NCBI RefSeq assembly: GCF_003970675.1
Contig: NZ_CP034563.1
Coordinates: forward strand, 1-64,000
Source of the DNA: Flammeovirga pectinis
GTDB lineage: Bacteria; Bacteroidota; Bacteroidia; Cytophagales; Flammeovirgaceae
Direction of reading: 5' to 3'
DNA: 64,000 bases
Shown: positions 34,429 to 43,176 of the stretch, in pieces
How positions within the stretch are numbered: position 1 is the stretch's first letter
Layout: every line of letters starts with the position of its first letter
Notes under the pieces: model-generated
What the model saw: only the letters and a program-made list of their open reading frames with translations
What the model was told of the DNA's origin: nothing
Database searches by the model: none
Made by a program: the position numbers and the translations under genes

Positions 34429-37400
34429 ATGCAAAAAGTTTTTAAACTCCTGTTCTCAAACAAACTAACATTGGTTTGTTTAATTACTTATGGCTTTGCT
34501 ATGGCAAATGCTACATTTATTGAGAATGACTTCGGAACACCTGCTGCGCGTGGGTCTGTGTATGATGCACTTTGGTTTGAAATTCTTCAAGCCATTTTAG
34601 GTATCAACTTTATTGGAAATATTTTCAAATATAAATTATTAAGAAAAGAAAAACTTGGTGTCCTAACTTTTCACCTTGCTTTCATTATCATTCTTGCTGG
34701 TGCATTTGTAACTAGATATGCTGGTTACGAAGGTAATCTTAGAATTAGAGAAGGTAGTAGCAGTAACGAACTAATCTCTTTAGAACGTTATTTCCAAGCC
34801 CATATTCACGGTAAAAGCCTAAATAAAGAAATTAGTGAAAAGAGTAAATTCACAATTTTAAAACAGCCTGATGTTTCTTGGACAGAAGAAAATAAAGGTG
34901 ATAAAATTACAATTCAACCTAAAGAATATATTCCTGATGCAGTACAATCTATTGTTGAAGGAGAGGTTTCTGATGCGGTTATTGAAATAGTAACAGCAAG
35001 TGAAACAGGGAGAAGTAGCATTTACTTAGAAAAAGGAAAAAGTAGATTTCTCTCTGGGATTGAAGTTACTTTTGACAACCCAAAAGAAGGAGCTATAAAC
35101 ATTAAAGAAACAGCTAATGATTATAGTATACATGCTCCTAATCGACTTACTTACTTTATAATGGCAAGTCAGTCTAGTGGTGCAACAGAAGAAAATACAG
35201 AAGATAAACTACAACAACGTGCTTTGTACCAAATGGGCGATTTACGTTTTGTAATTAAAGATATTCATGATGGAATGCGTTTGGGGTACTCTCCAGCTCA
35301 AACCAAAAAGATGAAAGCTCAAGCTGCTGATTTACTTTTTGTTGATGTTACAGTGAATGATGAAACTGAGGAAGTAATTTTAGCAAGTTTAAGTGGTGTT
35401 ATAACTCCTTTTAAAAACATAAACTTAGGAGGGTATCATATTGAAGTTTCTTATGCTCCAATTATTACTAAACTTCCTTTCTCTTTATTTTTAAATAATT
35501 TTGAGATGGAAAAATATCCTGGTTCAGAAAATCCTTCTGCTTATTCTAGTGAAGTAATTGTTCAAGATGGAGATAAAACATTTCCTTACACTATTTTTAT
35601 GAACAATGTACTTGATTATAGAGGGTATAGATTCTTTCAAGCTTCTTTTGATCAAGATGAATTAGGAACAGTTCTTTCTGTCAACAAAGACAGACCAGGT
35701 ACTATAATTACATACATCGGTTACTCATTAATGACTATTGGTATGATGATGACTTTCTTTGAAAGAAAATCTCGTTTTAGATTGATAAGCGGTAAATTAT
35801 CTAAATTAAAAGCATCTCAATCGGTAACACTACTTGCTGGATTATTCTTCTTCATTCCTTTATTTAAATCAAATGGACAAGTACTTGAGGAAGAACAAAC
35901 TCTTGAGCGATCTCAGCATATTGATAAAGAACATGCAAAAAAATTCGGAACATTACTTGTTCAAGATATGGATGGTAGGTTGAAACCGATCAACACATTG
36001 AGTTCTGAATTTTTAAGAAAGCTAACTAGAAAGACATCTTATACATTAGAAATGAAAGATGGCTCGTCTGAAAAGATGGATAATGATCAGTTATTTCTTG
36101 CATTACACATTGACCCTATGTATTGGCAAGCTGCTCCTCTAATAAAAATTGATGGCGATGCTGGACAAGGAATTTTTAATATCATACAAAAAGAACAAGC
36201 TGATTTAGTTTCTTTCGATGATTTAATTAACATGGAAGGCGACTATCTTTTGAGGAATGCTGTTGATAAAGCTCAACAAAAAAAGCCATCCGAAAGAGGT
36301 GAATTAGATAAAGAGTTAATTAAAGTTGATGAACGTTTTAATATTCTTTTCCAAGGTTTATCTGGAAATTACTTAAAGATATTTCCTGCAAAAGACGACC
36401 CTAATAACAACTGGTTTAATGCCAATTTTATTAGCAATCCTTTTGGTGCTGCAGAAGATTCAGCCTTTGTAAGAAATATAATGAAGGTTTATTATATGGA
36501 AATTTTCAAAGCACGTTCTTCTGATGATTGGACAGATGCTGAATTAAATTTATCCTATGTGAGAACTTTCCAAAAAGTGATGGGTAAAGAGATTTATCTT
36601 TCAGACCAAGCAATAACATCAGAACTTTGGTATAACAAATTGAATATCTTCAATAACTTATTTCCAATTTACTGGTTACTTGGTGTTTATCTTTTAGTAA
36701 TTGCTTTATTAAAAGTGTTTAAAAATTCAAAAGGAACAAGGTTAGCCTATAACTTTGGGGTCGGATTTGAAATGGTAGCCTTCTTTGCATTTACATTTAA
36801 CTTAATCTTAAGATGGTATATCGCACAATATCCACCTTGGACTAACGGTTACGAAATGCTTATTTTAGTGGCATGGTCATTATTCCTATTTGGATTTATC
36901 TTTTACAGAAAAAGTGATTTTATTCTACCTCTAGTATCACTATTTGGGGGAACACTATTATTTGTAAGTTTCTTAGATTGGTTAAATCCTGAAATCACAA
37001 ATTTAGTTCCTGTTTTAAAATCATATTGGTTAAAAATTCATGTTGCAATTATTGTGAGTAGTTACGCCCCACTTGCATTATCTGCATTATTAGGGTTTAT
37101 CAATCTAATCTTTATGGTTGTTCAAAATAAACGCTTTAAGAATCCAATATTAGAACTTACATATATAAGTGAATTGTCTATGACAATTGGTTTATATATG
37201 CTAGCAATTGGTACATTCTTAGGTGGTGTTTGGGCAAACGAATCATGGGGTAGATATTGGGGTTGGGACCCTAAAGAAACTTGGGCCTTAATTTCTGTTA
37301 TTGTTTATAGTGTTGTACTTCATTTTAGATTAGTACCAGCTTTAAAAGGAAATTATACTTTTAACCTTGCAAGTTTAGTAGCCTTTTCTTCTATTGTAAT

Positions 37401-37557
37401 GACATCGTTTGGTGTGAATTACTACCTAACAGGACTACATTCTTATGCAACAGGAGATCCAGTTCCTGTACCTACATTTGTTTATTATGTAGCTGCACTT
37501 ATTGTCGTTCTTGGTTCAACAGCCTATTATAGAGAGAGTTCAAAAACTAATAAATAG
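34429..37557 (+). CDS. Fused cytochrome c synthase (ResB-CcsA, CcsBA/NrfI-like)
   Basis: The 1042-residue membrane protein combines an N-terminal ResB/CcsB half (helices near 10-30, 45-60 and 80-95, a large periplasmic domain, helix near 425-445) with a C-terminal CcsA half of about six helices (from about 745) holding the heme-handling motif WGRYWGWDPKETWAL (about 942-956). CcsBA proteins export heme and attach it to apocytochromes c. In epsilonproteobacteria the relative NrfI is needed for the CxxCK heme of NrfA; position beside nrfHA suggests the same job here, but that is inference. It is longer than many fusions because of the extra periplasmic part (about 470-740). Confidence 0.9.
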   Translation: MQKVFKLLFSNKLTLVCLITYGFAMANATFIENDFGTPAARGSVYDALWFEILQAILGINFIGNIFKYKLLRKEKLGVLTFHLAFIIILAGAFVTRYAGYEGNLRIREGSSSNELISLERYFQAHIHGKSLNKEISEKSKFTILKQPDVSWTEENKGDKITIQPKEYIPDAVQSIVEGEVSDAVIEIVTASETGRSSIYLEKGKSRFLSGIEVTFDNPKEGAINIKETANDYSIHAPNRLTYFIMASQSSGATEENTEDKLQQRALYQMGDLRFVIKDIHDGMRLGYSPAQTKKMKAQAADLLFVDVTVNDETEEVILASLSGVITPFKNINLGGYHIEVSYAPIITKLPFSLFLNNFEMEKYPGSENPSAYSSEVIVQDGDKTFPYTIFMNNVLDYRGYRFFQASFDQDELGTVLSVNKDRPGTIITYIGYSLMTIGMMMTFFERKSRFRLISGKLSKLKASQSVTLLAGLFFFIPLFKSNGQVLEEEQTLERSQHIDKEHAKKFGTLLVQDMDGRLKPINTLSSEFLRKLTRKTSYTLEMKDGSSEKMDNDQLFLALHIDPMYWQAAPLIKIDGDAGQGIFNIIQKEQADLVSFDDLINMEGDYLLRNAVDKAQQKKPSERGELDKELIKVDERFNILFQGLSGNYLKIFPAKDDPNNNWFNANFISNPFGAAEDSAFVRNIMKVYYMEIFKARSSDDWTDAELNLSYVRTFQKVMGKEIYLSDQAITSELWYNKLNIFNNLFPIYWLLGVYLLVIALLKVFKNSKGTRLAYNFGVGFEMVAFFAFTFNLILRWYIAQYPPWTNGYEMLILVAWSLFLFGFIFYRKSDFILPLVSLFGGTLLFVSFLDWLNPEITNLVPVLKSYWLKIHVAIIVSSYAPLALSALLGFINLIFMVVQNKRFKNPILELTYISELSMTIGLYMLAIGTFLGGVWANESWGRYWGWDPKETWALISVIVYSVVLHFRLVPALKGNYTFNLASLVAFSSIVMTSFGVNYYLTGLHSYATGDPVPVPTFVYYVAALIVVLGSTAYYRESSKTNK

Positions 37558-37587
37558 TTTTACTAATGAGCTATTAAAATATAATTG

Positions 37588-37622
37588 AAAGGTGTTTTTC
37601 TTAGGGAAGACACCTTTTTTTG
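37588..37622 (+). terminator. Terminator after ccsBA
   Basis: AAAGGTGT pairs with ACACCTTT over a 14-base loop, followed by a T run, 31 bp after the stop. Confidence 0.8.
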
Positions 37623-37703
37623 TAAAATTATTTTTACCGAATAGGGTTTTTATTGTAGTGTATCCCTTTAGATAATGAAAACGTCTTATAATCATTATCT
37701 ACA

Positions 37704-38774
37704 ATGGAGAATATTAATAGAAAACTTAAAATAGCATTATTATTAATTGCTCAATTACTGATCTGCCAATTCAGTTTTAGTCAGGGGTTTGGCGACCGTG
37801 TTGAAGGTAAGATGAAATTTATTCCACTGCCCTTTCTTGATTATGACCTCTCATCAGGTGCTACTGTTGGTGCATTACCGATGCTGATGTTTAACACATC
37901 AGAAAAAGATACAGTCTCTCCTTCTTCTGTAATTGGTGTATTAGGAACAAATTCAGAAAATAAAAGTTGGATTGGTTTAGCTTTCGGTAAAATTTATTTA
38001 GACGAAGATAATTGGCGACTTACAGGCGCTATTGGACGTGGAGATTATCATTTTCAACACTTTGTTGGAGGCCCAGTAAATATGTGGTCTAAGTACAACA
38101 CAAATTATCAATTCGCTTTTCTAAGTGTAGAAAAAAAGATATATCAAGATATGTATATTGGAGTCAATTACTTTCACAATTCGTATGACTCAGAATCAGA
38201 AATTCAACTCGAAAAGCAAAAACGACAAAAATTTAATGGTCTTGGAATATCATTTTCTATAGATAAAAGATCAAACGTATCTTACCCTACTAGTGGTTAC
38301 CTTCTAGATATTGATTATAATACTTACCCTTCAATATTTGGAAATACGAAAGAATCTAATCAAATAGAAATAGCATTTAATCATTATAAATCTTGTAGAA
38401 AAGGTAAAGATGTATTAGCAACCAGAGTATTTACAGGTATAGGTATTGGCAATATAGACTTCAACCAACAATTTATAGTTGGAGATACTGATATTAGAGG
38501 CTATTCTAATGGACAATATAGAGGTAACTTTTTAATTAGTGCCCAAGCAGAATATAGATATAATTTTTCTAATAGAATTGGTGCTGTTGGCTTTGTCGGT
38601 GCTGCTACTGTTTTCGGTGCAAATAATGAAGAGCATAATGGTAAATTCCTACCCTCTGCAGGTATCGGATTTAGATACACATACTTAAAAGACACCAATT
38701 CAAAATTAGGGTTTGATGTTGCAAAAGGTGATGGAGATTGGGGGTTTTATTTTAGAATTTCTGAATCTTTTTAA
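37704..38774 (+). CDS. Omp85-type (BamA/TamA family) outer-membrane barrel without POTRA domains
   Basis: The 356-residue protein has a signal peptide (ends SFSQ) and then barrel strands only. The Omp85 pattern is visible in GDTDIRGYSNGQYRGN and in the terminal GIGFRYTYLKDTNSKLGFDVAKGDGDWGFYFRISESF. There is no room for POTRA domains, so it is a minimal member of unknown function, not BamA itself. It resembles the protein encoded at 43177-44583, particularly in the C-terminal GxGFR...FDxxxGxxGxYxRxSxxF arrangement. Stands alone. Confidence 0.8.
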   Translation: MENINRKLKIALLLIAQLLICQFSFSQGFGDRVEGKMKFIPLPFLDYDLSSGATVGALPMLMFNTSEKDTVSPSSVIGVLGTNSENKSWIGLAFGKIYLDEDNWRLTGAIGRGDYHFQHFVGGPVNMWSKYNTNYQFAFLSVEKKIYQDMYIGVNYFHNSYDSESEIQLEKQKRQKFNGLGISFSIDKRSNVSYPTSGYLLDIDYNTYPSIFGNTKESNQIEIAFNHYKSCRKGKDVLATRVFTGIGIGNIDFNQQFIVGDTDIRGYSNGQYRGNFLISAQAEYRYNFSNRIGAVGFVGAATVFGANNEEHNGKFLPSAGIGFRYTYLKDTNSKLGFDVAKGDGDWGFYFRISESF

Positions 38775-38871
38775 AAAAATAAATTTTTAGGGGTGACATT
38801 TTAAGAGTACTGTTATTAGTATGTGAACCAAGCAATGAGGTTCAAACTTTAAAACTCTAAAAAATACAGAA

Positions 38872-39483
38872 ATGAAAAATTTATTTATTTTATTGTTCGC
38901 TTTAACATTCGGTTCTTTCTTCGCTAATGCTCAAGAAAATACAAATCAAGTTACAACTACTGAAACATCAATAGTTAAAGAACAAAAAGGAATTCAACTT
39001 TATAAAGAATTATATACGGATATGGATGGTGTAGAAGTACACAACTATATTATCAATGAATTAAAAGGAAAAAGAGAATTTAATGGAGATTATTCAATAA
39101 TGTTCTTAGAAGAAGAGGCATTTTTAAAGCCAATTTTTGAGAACAATAGTTTAATTAAAATTCAAGTTGTTTTCCAAAATGAAGATGTAGAAGCTGTATA
39201 TTCTAGCTTAAGAGGTATAGAACAAGCTTTCAATCAAATTGAAGAATGGGACCAAACAAAAACAGAAGAATTTGTATGGTTATTCAAAAAACAATTTGAA
39301 GAAAAAGTAAACAATAAGAATGAGTTAACAATATATTCAGCAGGTGTATTCCACGACGAAATTGGACATGGATGGCATGCAACGTTACAAATCAACCCTA
39401 GGTTAGATGAAACTGCTGAAATAAGTGATGAAGAATTGGCTCAAAAAACAGCATTAATTCAATCTGATATGTTCGCTAAGTAA
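38872..39483 (+). CDS. Secreted protein of unknown function
   Basis: The 203-residue protein has a clear signal peptide (MKNLFILLFALTFGSFFANAQ) and a soluble acidic mature part. I recognise no domain. Notable stretches are YKELYTDMDGVEVHNYI and the His/Trp-containing FHDEIGHGWHATLQIN near the C-terminus; EIGHGWH resembles metal ligands but lacks a full HExxH. It has its own terminator. Confidence 0.7.
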   Translation: MKNLFILLFALTFGSFFANAQENTNQVTTTETSIVKEQKGIQLYKELYTDMDGVEVHNYIINELKGKREFNGDYSIMFLEEEAFLKPIFENNSLIKIQVVFQNEDVEAVYSSLRGIEQAFNQIEEWDQTKTEEFVWLFKKQFEEKVNNKNELTIYSAGVFHDEIGHGWHATLQINPRLDETAEISDEELAQKTALIQSDMFAK

Positions 39484-39513
39484 GAAAATTGTTAGTTTCT
39501 TTTTTAGATAATG

Positions 39514-39545
39514 AAGTCGGTAGATCTTTTCTACCGACTTTTTCG
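39514..39545 (+). terminator. Terminator after the secreted protein gene
   Basis: AAGTCGGTAGA pairs perfectly with TCTACCGACTT over a 5-base loop, followed by TTTCG. Confidence 0.8.
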
Positions 39546-39713
39546 TTATATAATATAATTAACCTTAAGTATTAAGAAATAATCTACACATTGTTATTCT
39601 AAGAATGACCGCTAATATTTATATTATGTACTTCTTTTAGTATAATTATTAGAAGAATATTTCTTGAAAAAAGAAATACTATCTAAATTGCTAATACTAA
39701 AAAAATTATATTT

Positions 39714-40034
39714 ATGCTATTTGAAAAAAACGAAAAGAAAGCAGTAGTCAAAGTCGTCAACGACATGATGTTATCTGATGGAGTAATTGATGTTCAAGAA
39801 GTAGTTTACTTATCTTTATTAAAAAAGAAATTTAAATTTGATGATAAATTTATTGAAGAATCAAAAAAGTTAACAACTTCAGACAGCGTATCAATATTAA
39901 AAGGCATGCCTGACCAGAAAAAGGAATGGGTAATGAAAATTTTATTCGAGATGGCAAATGTCGATAATGATTTTGATGCTAATGAGAAAATATTACTAGA
40001 AAACATCAGAGTACTAATTGATTACAAAGGATAA
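39714..40034 (+). CDS. TerB-like helical protein
   Basis: The 106-residue all-helical protein has the TerB/DjlA-type pattern: MMLSDGVIDVQEVVYLSLLKKKF and, in the second half, MANVDNDFDANEKILLENIRVL, with paired acidic turns (DGVID, VDNDFD) that are the putative metal-binding sites of this fold. No TerC or other tellurite-resistance genes are nearby, so the name reflects fold only. A small A-rich hairpin (39657-39679) lies about 35 bp before the start. Confidence 0.6.
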   Translation: MLFEKNEKKAVVKVVNDMMLSDGVIDVQEVVYLSLLKKKFKFDDKFIEESKKLTTSDSVSILKGMPDQKKEWVMKILFEMANVDNDFDANEKILLENIRVLIDYKG

Positions 40035-40353
40035 TAAATCTTTAAATTAATAATACACTACTTCCAGAAAACCTAACTTAGTTATCAATCAACTGCTGAT
40101 TGATAACTTACAATAATGGATATACTATCAAAAGTTATTCTTTTCAAGAAGAAAAATAACTTTCTGATATATTTTAATCATAATCTATCAACACTGCATA
40201 CTATATCCAACGTTAATTAGGGTATAGATAGAATAATAGTAGTATAGATAGTAGTTATGTAGAAAGGAGCTTTCCGTTGGAGTGCTCCTTTTTTTGTATT
40301 ATAAGAATAATAAATAATTTGTATATTTAGGCTAAACATTATCTTATTATAGT
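40035..40353 (+). other. 319-bp gap with strong hairpins and a terminator
   Basis: A perfect hairpin, GTTATCAATCA/TGATTGATAAC with a 5-base loop, lies at 40081-40107. A second, weaker one (AAGTTATT/AATAACTT) spans about 40132-40163. The ten-base word GTATAGATAG occurs twice before the terminator at 40263. A 34-codon frame at 40116-40220 is probably chance. The gap may be a long structured 3' UTR or a small RNA. Confidence 0.4.
40263..40297 (+). terminator. Terminator 230 bp after the TerB-like gene
   Basis: AAAGGAGC pairs with GCTCCTTT, followed by TTTTTG. It ends whatever transcript crosses the structured gap. Confidence 0.8.
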
Positions 40354-40839
40354 ATGAAATTATATACATTATCAATTCTACTTTTCATTTTCAGTAGTTT
40401 TTCAATAGTAAATGCTCAAACTGCAGGGAATTCAAATCCACCACCTATCACAGACAAAATATCTAATGAAGGTTGGTTAAATGATGCACATAAAGCATCA
40501 CTATTAATGGAAAAAAACAATGCTCCTTTAATTATTAATTTTACAGGAAGTGATTGGTGTGGATGGTGTAAGAAAATTAAAGCAGAAATTTTTGATACTG
40601 CTGAATTTAAAGCCTGGGTTAAAGAAAATAAAGTGGTTTTGTTAGAACTTGATTTTCCTAGAACAATTCAGCAATCAGATTTATTAAAAGCACAAAATCA
40701 ATCTTTAGCACAACAATTTCAAGTTAAAGGTTACCCTACAATTTTTGTAATAAAAGGCAAAGAGGTAATTCAAACAGGCTATGTAAAAGGTGGACCAGAA
40801 AGCTGGATTAAAAGCGTAGAAGCAAATATTGAGATATAA
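40354..40839 (+). CDS. Exported thioredoxin-fold protein
   Basis: The 161-residue protein has a signal peptide (ends VNAQ) and a thioredoxin fold with the active site CGWC (69-72) in FTGSDWCGWCKK and the cis-Pro segment GYPTIFVI. This SDWCGWCKK subgroup is common in Bacteroidota and is usually a periplasmic disulfide reductase or oxidase of undefined partner. It shares a convergent terminator with the next gene. Confidence 0.88.
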   Translation: MKLYTLSILLFIFSSFSIVNAQTAGNSNPPPITDKISNEGWLNDAHKASLLMEKNNAPLIINFTGSDWCGWCKKIKAEIFDTAEFKAWVKENKVVLLELDFPRTIQQSDLLKAQNQSLAQQFQVKGYPTIFVIKGKEVIQTGYVKGGPESWIKSVEANIEI

Positions 40840-40859
40840 AAAGTTAGTATTTACCTCAC

Positions 40860-40897
40860 AAAAAAAGAGATGGAATTTAAAATCCATCTCTTTTTTT
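40860..40897. terminator. Bidirectional terminator between convergent genes
   Basis: AAAAAAAGAGATGGA pairs with TCCATCTCTTTTTTT. Its right end overlaps the last codon of the minus-strand gene at 40896. Confidence 0.85.
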
Positions 40898-41420
40898 ATT
40901 CATTAAATAATTCATCAAAATATGCTTCCCATGTTTCTGTATATTCTAACGTAGGAAAGTTACTCTGCCCTGAACTTGACACCATTAAAGAGGTGTAATA
41001 AGTAGAGCCATCAATAAATTGTTTACTTGTATGTGTTTCTTTTCTTAAGTCCTGACATAATGCATGGAATAATTCATGGCAAATTAATTGCCTTCTAAGA
41101 TAATCTAATTCAAGTTTAGTGCTTTTAGGATTAATTTTCACTACACGCATTGTATTAGATTGACCATGAATATTATCTGCTAGATTATTACCCCATTTTA
41201 TAGTTACTTTTCTATTTCTAAACGTCACATTTCTATCTGCTGCTTCTTTTACAAACTGATTAACGTGAACGTTAAATATTTCTTCTAGTCTATCATCTTC
41301 ATATTTCACTTTAAGATCATAAGGATCTACTTTCATATCAATTAAAGAACATGCATTTATTGATACAATTATTAGGATAAAGACTAATTTTAAAGTTGTT
41401 TGAAAAATGTTATTCATCAC
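40896..41420 (-). CDS. Putative zinc-metallopeptidase lipoprotein
   Basis: The 174-residue protein has a lipobox (VSINAC, Cys24) and one zinc-protease motif, HELFHALCQ (His115, Glu116, His119), in a segment ICHELFHAL typical of gluzincin-like or putative metallopeptidase families. A third zinc ligand could be in TETWEAYFDE near the C-terminus. The protein is small for a protease and the fold is not otherwise recognised, so catalysis is likely but unproven. Confidence 0.65.
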   Translation of the reverse strand: MMNNIFQTTLKLVFILIIVSINACSLIDMKVDPYDLKVKYEDDRLEEIFNVHVNQFVKEAADRNVTFRNRKVTIKWGNNLADNIHGQSNTMRVVKINPKSTKLELDYLRRQLICHELFHALCQDLRKETHTSKQFIDGSTYYTSLMVSSSGQSNFPTLEYTETWEAYFDELFNE

Positions 41421-41602
41421 GTAGTTTAGATAATTGTATTAGGTTTATGTGCAATATTAATAACTTTTACACTTGTTTACAACATAAGGCTCAATTATTT
41501 AAAACAACACATAACACTAAATAATAGACACGTAACCTTAGAAGGTTGAAAACAAGTAATTGTAAAACTTTTCAAAATATTTTATCTAGTTTTTTAATAA
41601 AA

Positions 41603-41628
41603 AAAGGTAGCTAAATTAAGCTACCTTT
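41603..41628 (-). terminator. Terminator after the NAD(P)H oxidoreductase gene
   Basis: AAAGGTAGCT pairs perfectly with AGCTACCTTT over a 6-base loop, with T residues following on the minus strand. Confidence 0.8.
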
Positions 41629-41634
41629 ACTTTC

Positions 41635-42207
41635 TTATTTAAATAAATTCTTTGTTTCTAGGAGATATTTTTTACGAACTTCATCGGATGTTGTAGGTAC
41701 TGCACCAAAATAGGTTATTTCTGATTTTATTCCACAGAATCCAAATACACCACCATCAAATATCCTTGTTAAGGATTTGTACATATCTGATCCTTCATAA
41801 TATTCTGTAGGAGAACCGTGAGGAATAATAACATTGGATGTTTTACCTGTAAGCATTGCATCCACTCCTGTTTCTGTATATTTAAAAGCAAATCCACTTG
41901 CAAATACTCTATCTATATAACCTTTTAACATGGCAGGCATTTGTCCCCACCATAGAGGAAAAACAAACGTGATGTGTTCCGCCCAGGAAATATCATCTTG
42001 ATATCGTTTTACATCACTTGGTGTTTCTCCACCCATAAACATTCCTTGAATATCAGGAAACTTTAAAACTGGGTCAAAGTTTTCACTATACAGATCCGTT
42101 ACTTTTACTTCATCACCTCGTTCTTCACTAGCAGAGATTACCTCATTTACAATAGCTTTTGTAAAGCTTTCAGGATTTAAGTGAGAAAATACAATTAAAT
42201 GCTTCAT
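41635..42207 (-). CDS. NAD(P)H-dependent flavodoxin-fold oxidoreductase (NQO/KefF/MdaB type)
   Basis: The 190-residue protein has the flavodoxin-fold quinone reductase pattern: MKHLIVFSHLNPESFTKAIV at the N-terminus, the conserved FPLWWGQMPAMLKGYIDRVF loop and the later GKTSNVIIPHGSP. Such enzymes use FMN or FAD to reduce quinones or nitro/azo compounds with NAD(P)H, often in stress defence. It is a single-gene unit with its own terminator. Confidence 0.88.
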   Translation of the reverse strand: MKHLIVFSHLNPESFTKAIVNEVISASEERGDEVKVTDLYSENFDPVLKFPDIQGMFMGGETPSDVKRYQDDISWAEHITFVFPLWWGQMPAMLKGYIDRVFASGFAFKYTETGVDAMLTGKTSNVIIPHGSPTEYYEGSDMYKSLTRIFDGGVFGFCGIKSEITYFGAVPTTSDEVRKKYLLETKNLFK

Positions 42208-42356
42208 TTTATATTTCTATTTTATACAATTTTTATAGATAACATGTATATGGAGTGAAATGTAACCTAATATTGATTTAATTCAATAATGTCTCTAAAT
42301 CGTTCTTTTCTGAATATATTCAATGATTAAGCTTTTAATATTAGTTTAAGCAAAAA

Positions 42357-42385
42357 AAAAGCTTCTCACAACATGAGAAGCTTTT
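42357..42385 (-). terminator. Minus-strand terminator inside the structured gap
   Basis: AAAAGCTTCTCA pairs perfectly with TGAGAAGCTTTT over a 5-base loop, and nine A residues on the plus-strand left side give a T run on the minus strand. Confidence 0.75.
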
Positions 42386-42685
42386 CACTATTTTTTCAAT
42401 AACTATTTTACAAAATCTTTTTTTTTATGGATAACTAATTAGTGCTCTTTTATTAAAGAGAGAACATTTTGTTCTCTCTAATAATATTGTGGGTAAAGAA
42501 ATAGCAAATAATTATTATCAATAATTTCTTAGTAATAAGGAAGTAGTAATACCTATTTCCTTTTTACTTATGCTAATGTAGAAGAATATTATGCAGTAGT
42601 TTTAATCAAAATAGATAGATGGTAACACAATACAGATTATGACTATTTATTGTTACCCAAAGTCCGTTTTGTGATCTTTTTAGAC

Positions 42686-42722
42686 AAAAAAGCCTGAACT
42701 TTTTAAAAAGTTCAGGCTTTAA
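42686..42722 (-). terminator. Terminator after the small secreted protein gene
   Basis: AAAGCCTGAACTTTTT pairs with AAAAAGTTCAGGCTTT, a 16-bp stem with almost no loop, directly after the stop of the gene at 42724. Confidence 0.85.
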
Positions 42723-42723
42723 T

Positions 42724-43023
42724 TTAATTTATTTCTTCGGTGATAACCATCGCTCCATAGTTTAGAAACCGAATATTATCAAAATAAAAATGAATTAGTT
42801 TACCAGATTCATCTTCATACGTCAATTTTATTTCTCGTGAACTTATGTTCCCTTTAGATGATTTATCTACTTTGATTAAGTTATGTTCTTTAATCATTTT
42901 TTTCATCTCTCTTTTAGCTTCCATCTTTGAAATCCCATCTTTTTCAAGAAGTGGAACTTCGTTAGCAAACAATGAAACTGATGTAAACAGTAGCGCAGAT
43001 AATAACTTATAGAACTTGTTCAT
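42724..43023 (-). CDS. Small secreted protein of unknown function
   Basis: The 99-residue protein has a signal peptide (MNKFYKLLSALLFTSVSLFA) and a 79-residue basic mature part containing EAKREMKKMIKEHNLIKVDK and a final strand pair (KLIHFYFDNIRFLNYG). No family is recognised. It has its own strong terminator. Confidence 0.65.
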   Translation of the reverse strand: MNKFYKLLSALLFTSVSLFANEVPLLEKDGISKMEAKREMKKMIKEHNLIKVDKSSKGNISSREIKLTYEDESGKLIHFYFDNIRFLNYGAMVITEEIN

Positions 43024-43176
43024 AGTGATTATATAATTTGGTGATTTATAATATCTTATAACAAAAGTCTAAGAATATCACCACATAACAAAGTACAAAC
43101 TACAAATAAAGTTTAATATTAAACATTTATGGAATTAAATTGATGTATGTTAATTATTTCACTGCTAATGAATACT

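Larger units (their letters stand above)
42208..42723. other. 516-bp structured intergenic region without a gene
   Basis: No plausible frame is found. Notable structures: AGAGAGAAC/GTTCTCTCT with a 4-base loop at about 42462-42483, a GGTAACA/TGTTACC pair spanning about 42621-42657, and a minus-strand terminator at 42357-42385 that no annotated gene needs. A small RNA on the minus strand is possible. Confidence 0.4.

Noticed and set aside
40116-40220. 34-codon frame between the TerB-like and thioredoxin genes
   Set aside because: No start context, no recognisable features, and it overlaps hairpin structures; probably chance.
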